5,564 nucleotides of DNA, taken from the NCBI GenBank assembly GCA_023133185.1, contig JAGLWX010000489.1, positions 1 to 5,564 of the forward strand, given 5' to 3'. Under the pieces are notes generated by a model. It worked only from the letters and a program-made list of their open reading frames with translations. It did not search any database and was not told the origin of the DNA. Shown here piece after piece: positions 5,523 through 5,564 of the stretch; the first letter of the stretch is position 1; every line of letters begins with the position of its first letter. Source of the DNA: Fidelibacterota bacterium (lineage in GTDB: Bacteria; Fidelibacterota; UBA2242). The translations under genes were made by a program, and so were the position numbers.

Positions 5523-5564
5523 AAAAAAAAATGATTTACTTAACCCAAGTTTAACAGAGTAGTG

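Overview
The window carries a complete [FeFe]-hydrogenase maturation gene, a convergent two-gene membrane-protein operon, a secreted thioredoxin-like gene, a decayed TIR-domain gene and an AbiEi-family antitoxin gene with its own promoter and operator. HydF indicates an anaerobic or fermentative, hydrogen-metabolising bacterium. A LysM protein anchored by one membrane helix and an exported thioredoxin fold fit a Gram-negative envelope, and the moderately AT-rich composition would suit an uncultured lineage near the FCB group. No rRNA or marker gene is present, so the placement is only a guess.

Layout. 90-1334 (+): hydF. 1553-1371 and 2643-1564 (-): an operon convergent to hydF. Its first gene is a membrane protein with a DUF1508 head, an acidic Pro/Glu linker, one transmembrane helix and a LysM domain; its second is a 60-residue stand-alone DUF1508 protein. 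The operon's intrinsic terminator lies inside the last codons of hydF. 2644-2875: divergent, AT-rich intergenic region with an inverted repeat. 2876-3394 (+): exported thioredoxin-like protein with a WCTWC active site. About 3396-4136 (+): pseudogene of a TIR-domain protein with a beta-rich C-terminal domain. One frame stays readable for 247 codons but is cut by three stops, the first inside the catalytic WxxxE motif. 4151-4220: near-consensus sigma70 promoter with a nested, perfectly centred palindromic operator. 4234-5268 (+): AbiEi-family winged-helix antitoxin/regulator. 5265-5413: short frameshifted ORF, ATGA-coupled to the antitoxin gene, with no recognisable toxin. 5489-5522: short direct repeat in AT-rich DNA.

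How it fits together. The first half is housekeeping or metabolic. The second half (3396-5413) reads as the remains of a defence or toxin-antitoxin locus: a dead TIR effector, an intact and apparently autoregulated AbiEi-type regulator, and a missing or broken partner. The most informative points are the nonsense codon immediately before the TIR catalytic glutamate and the four-half-site operator around the abiEi transcription start.
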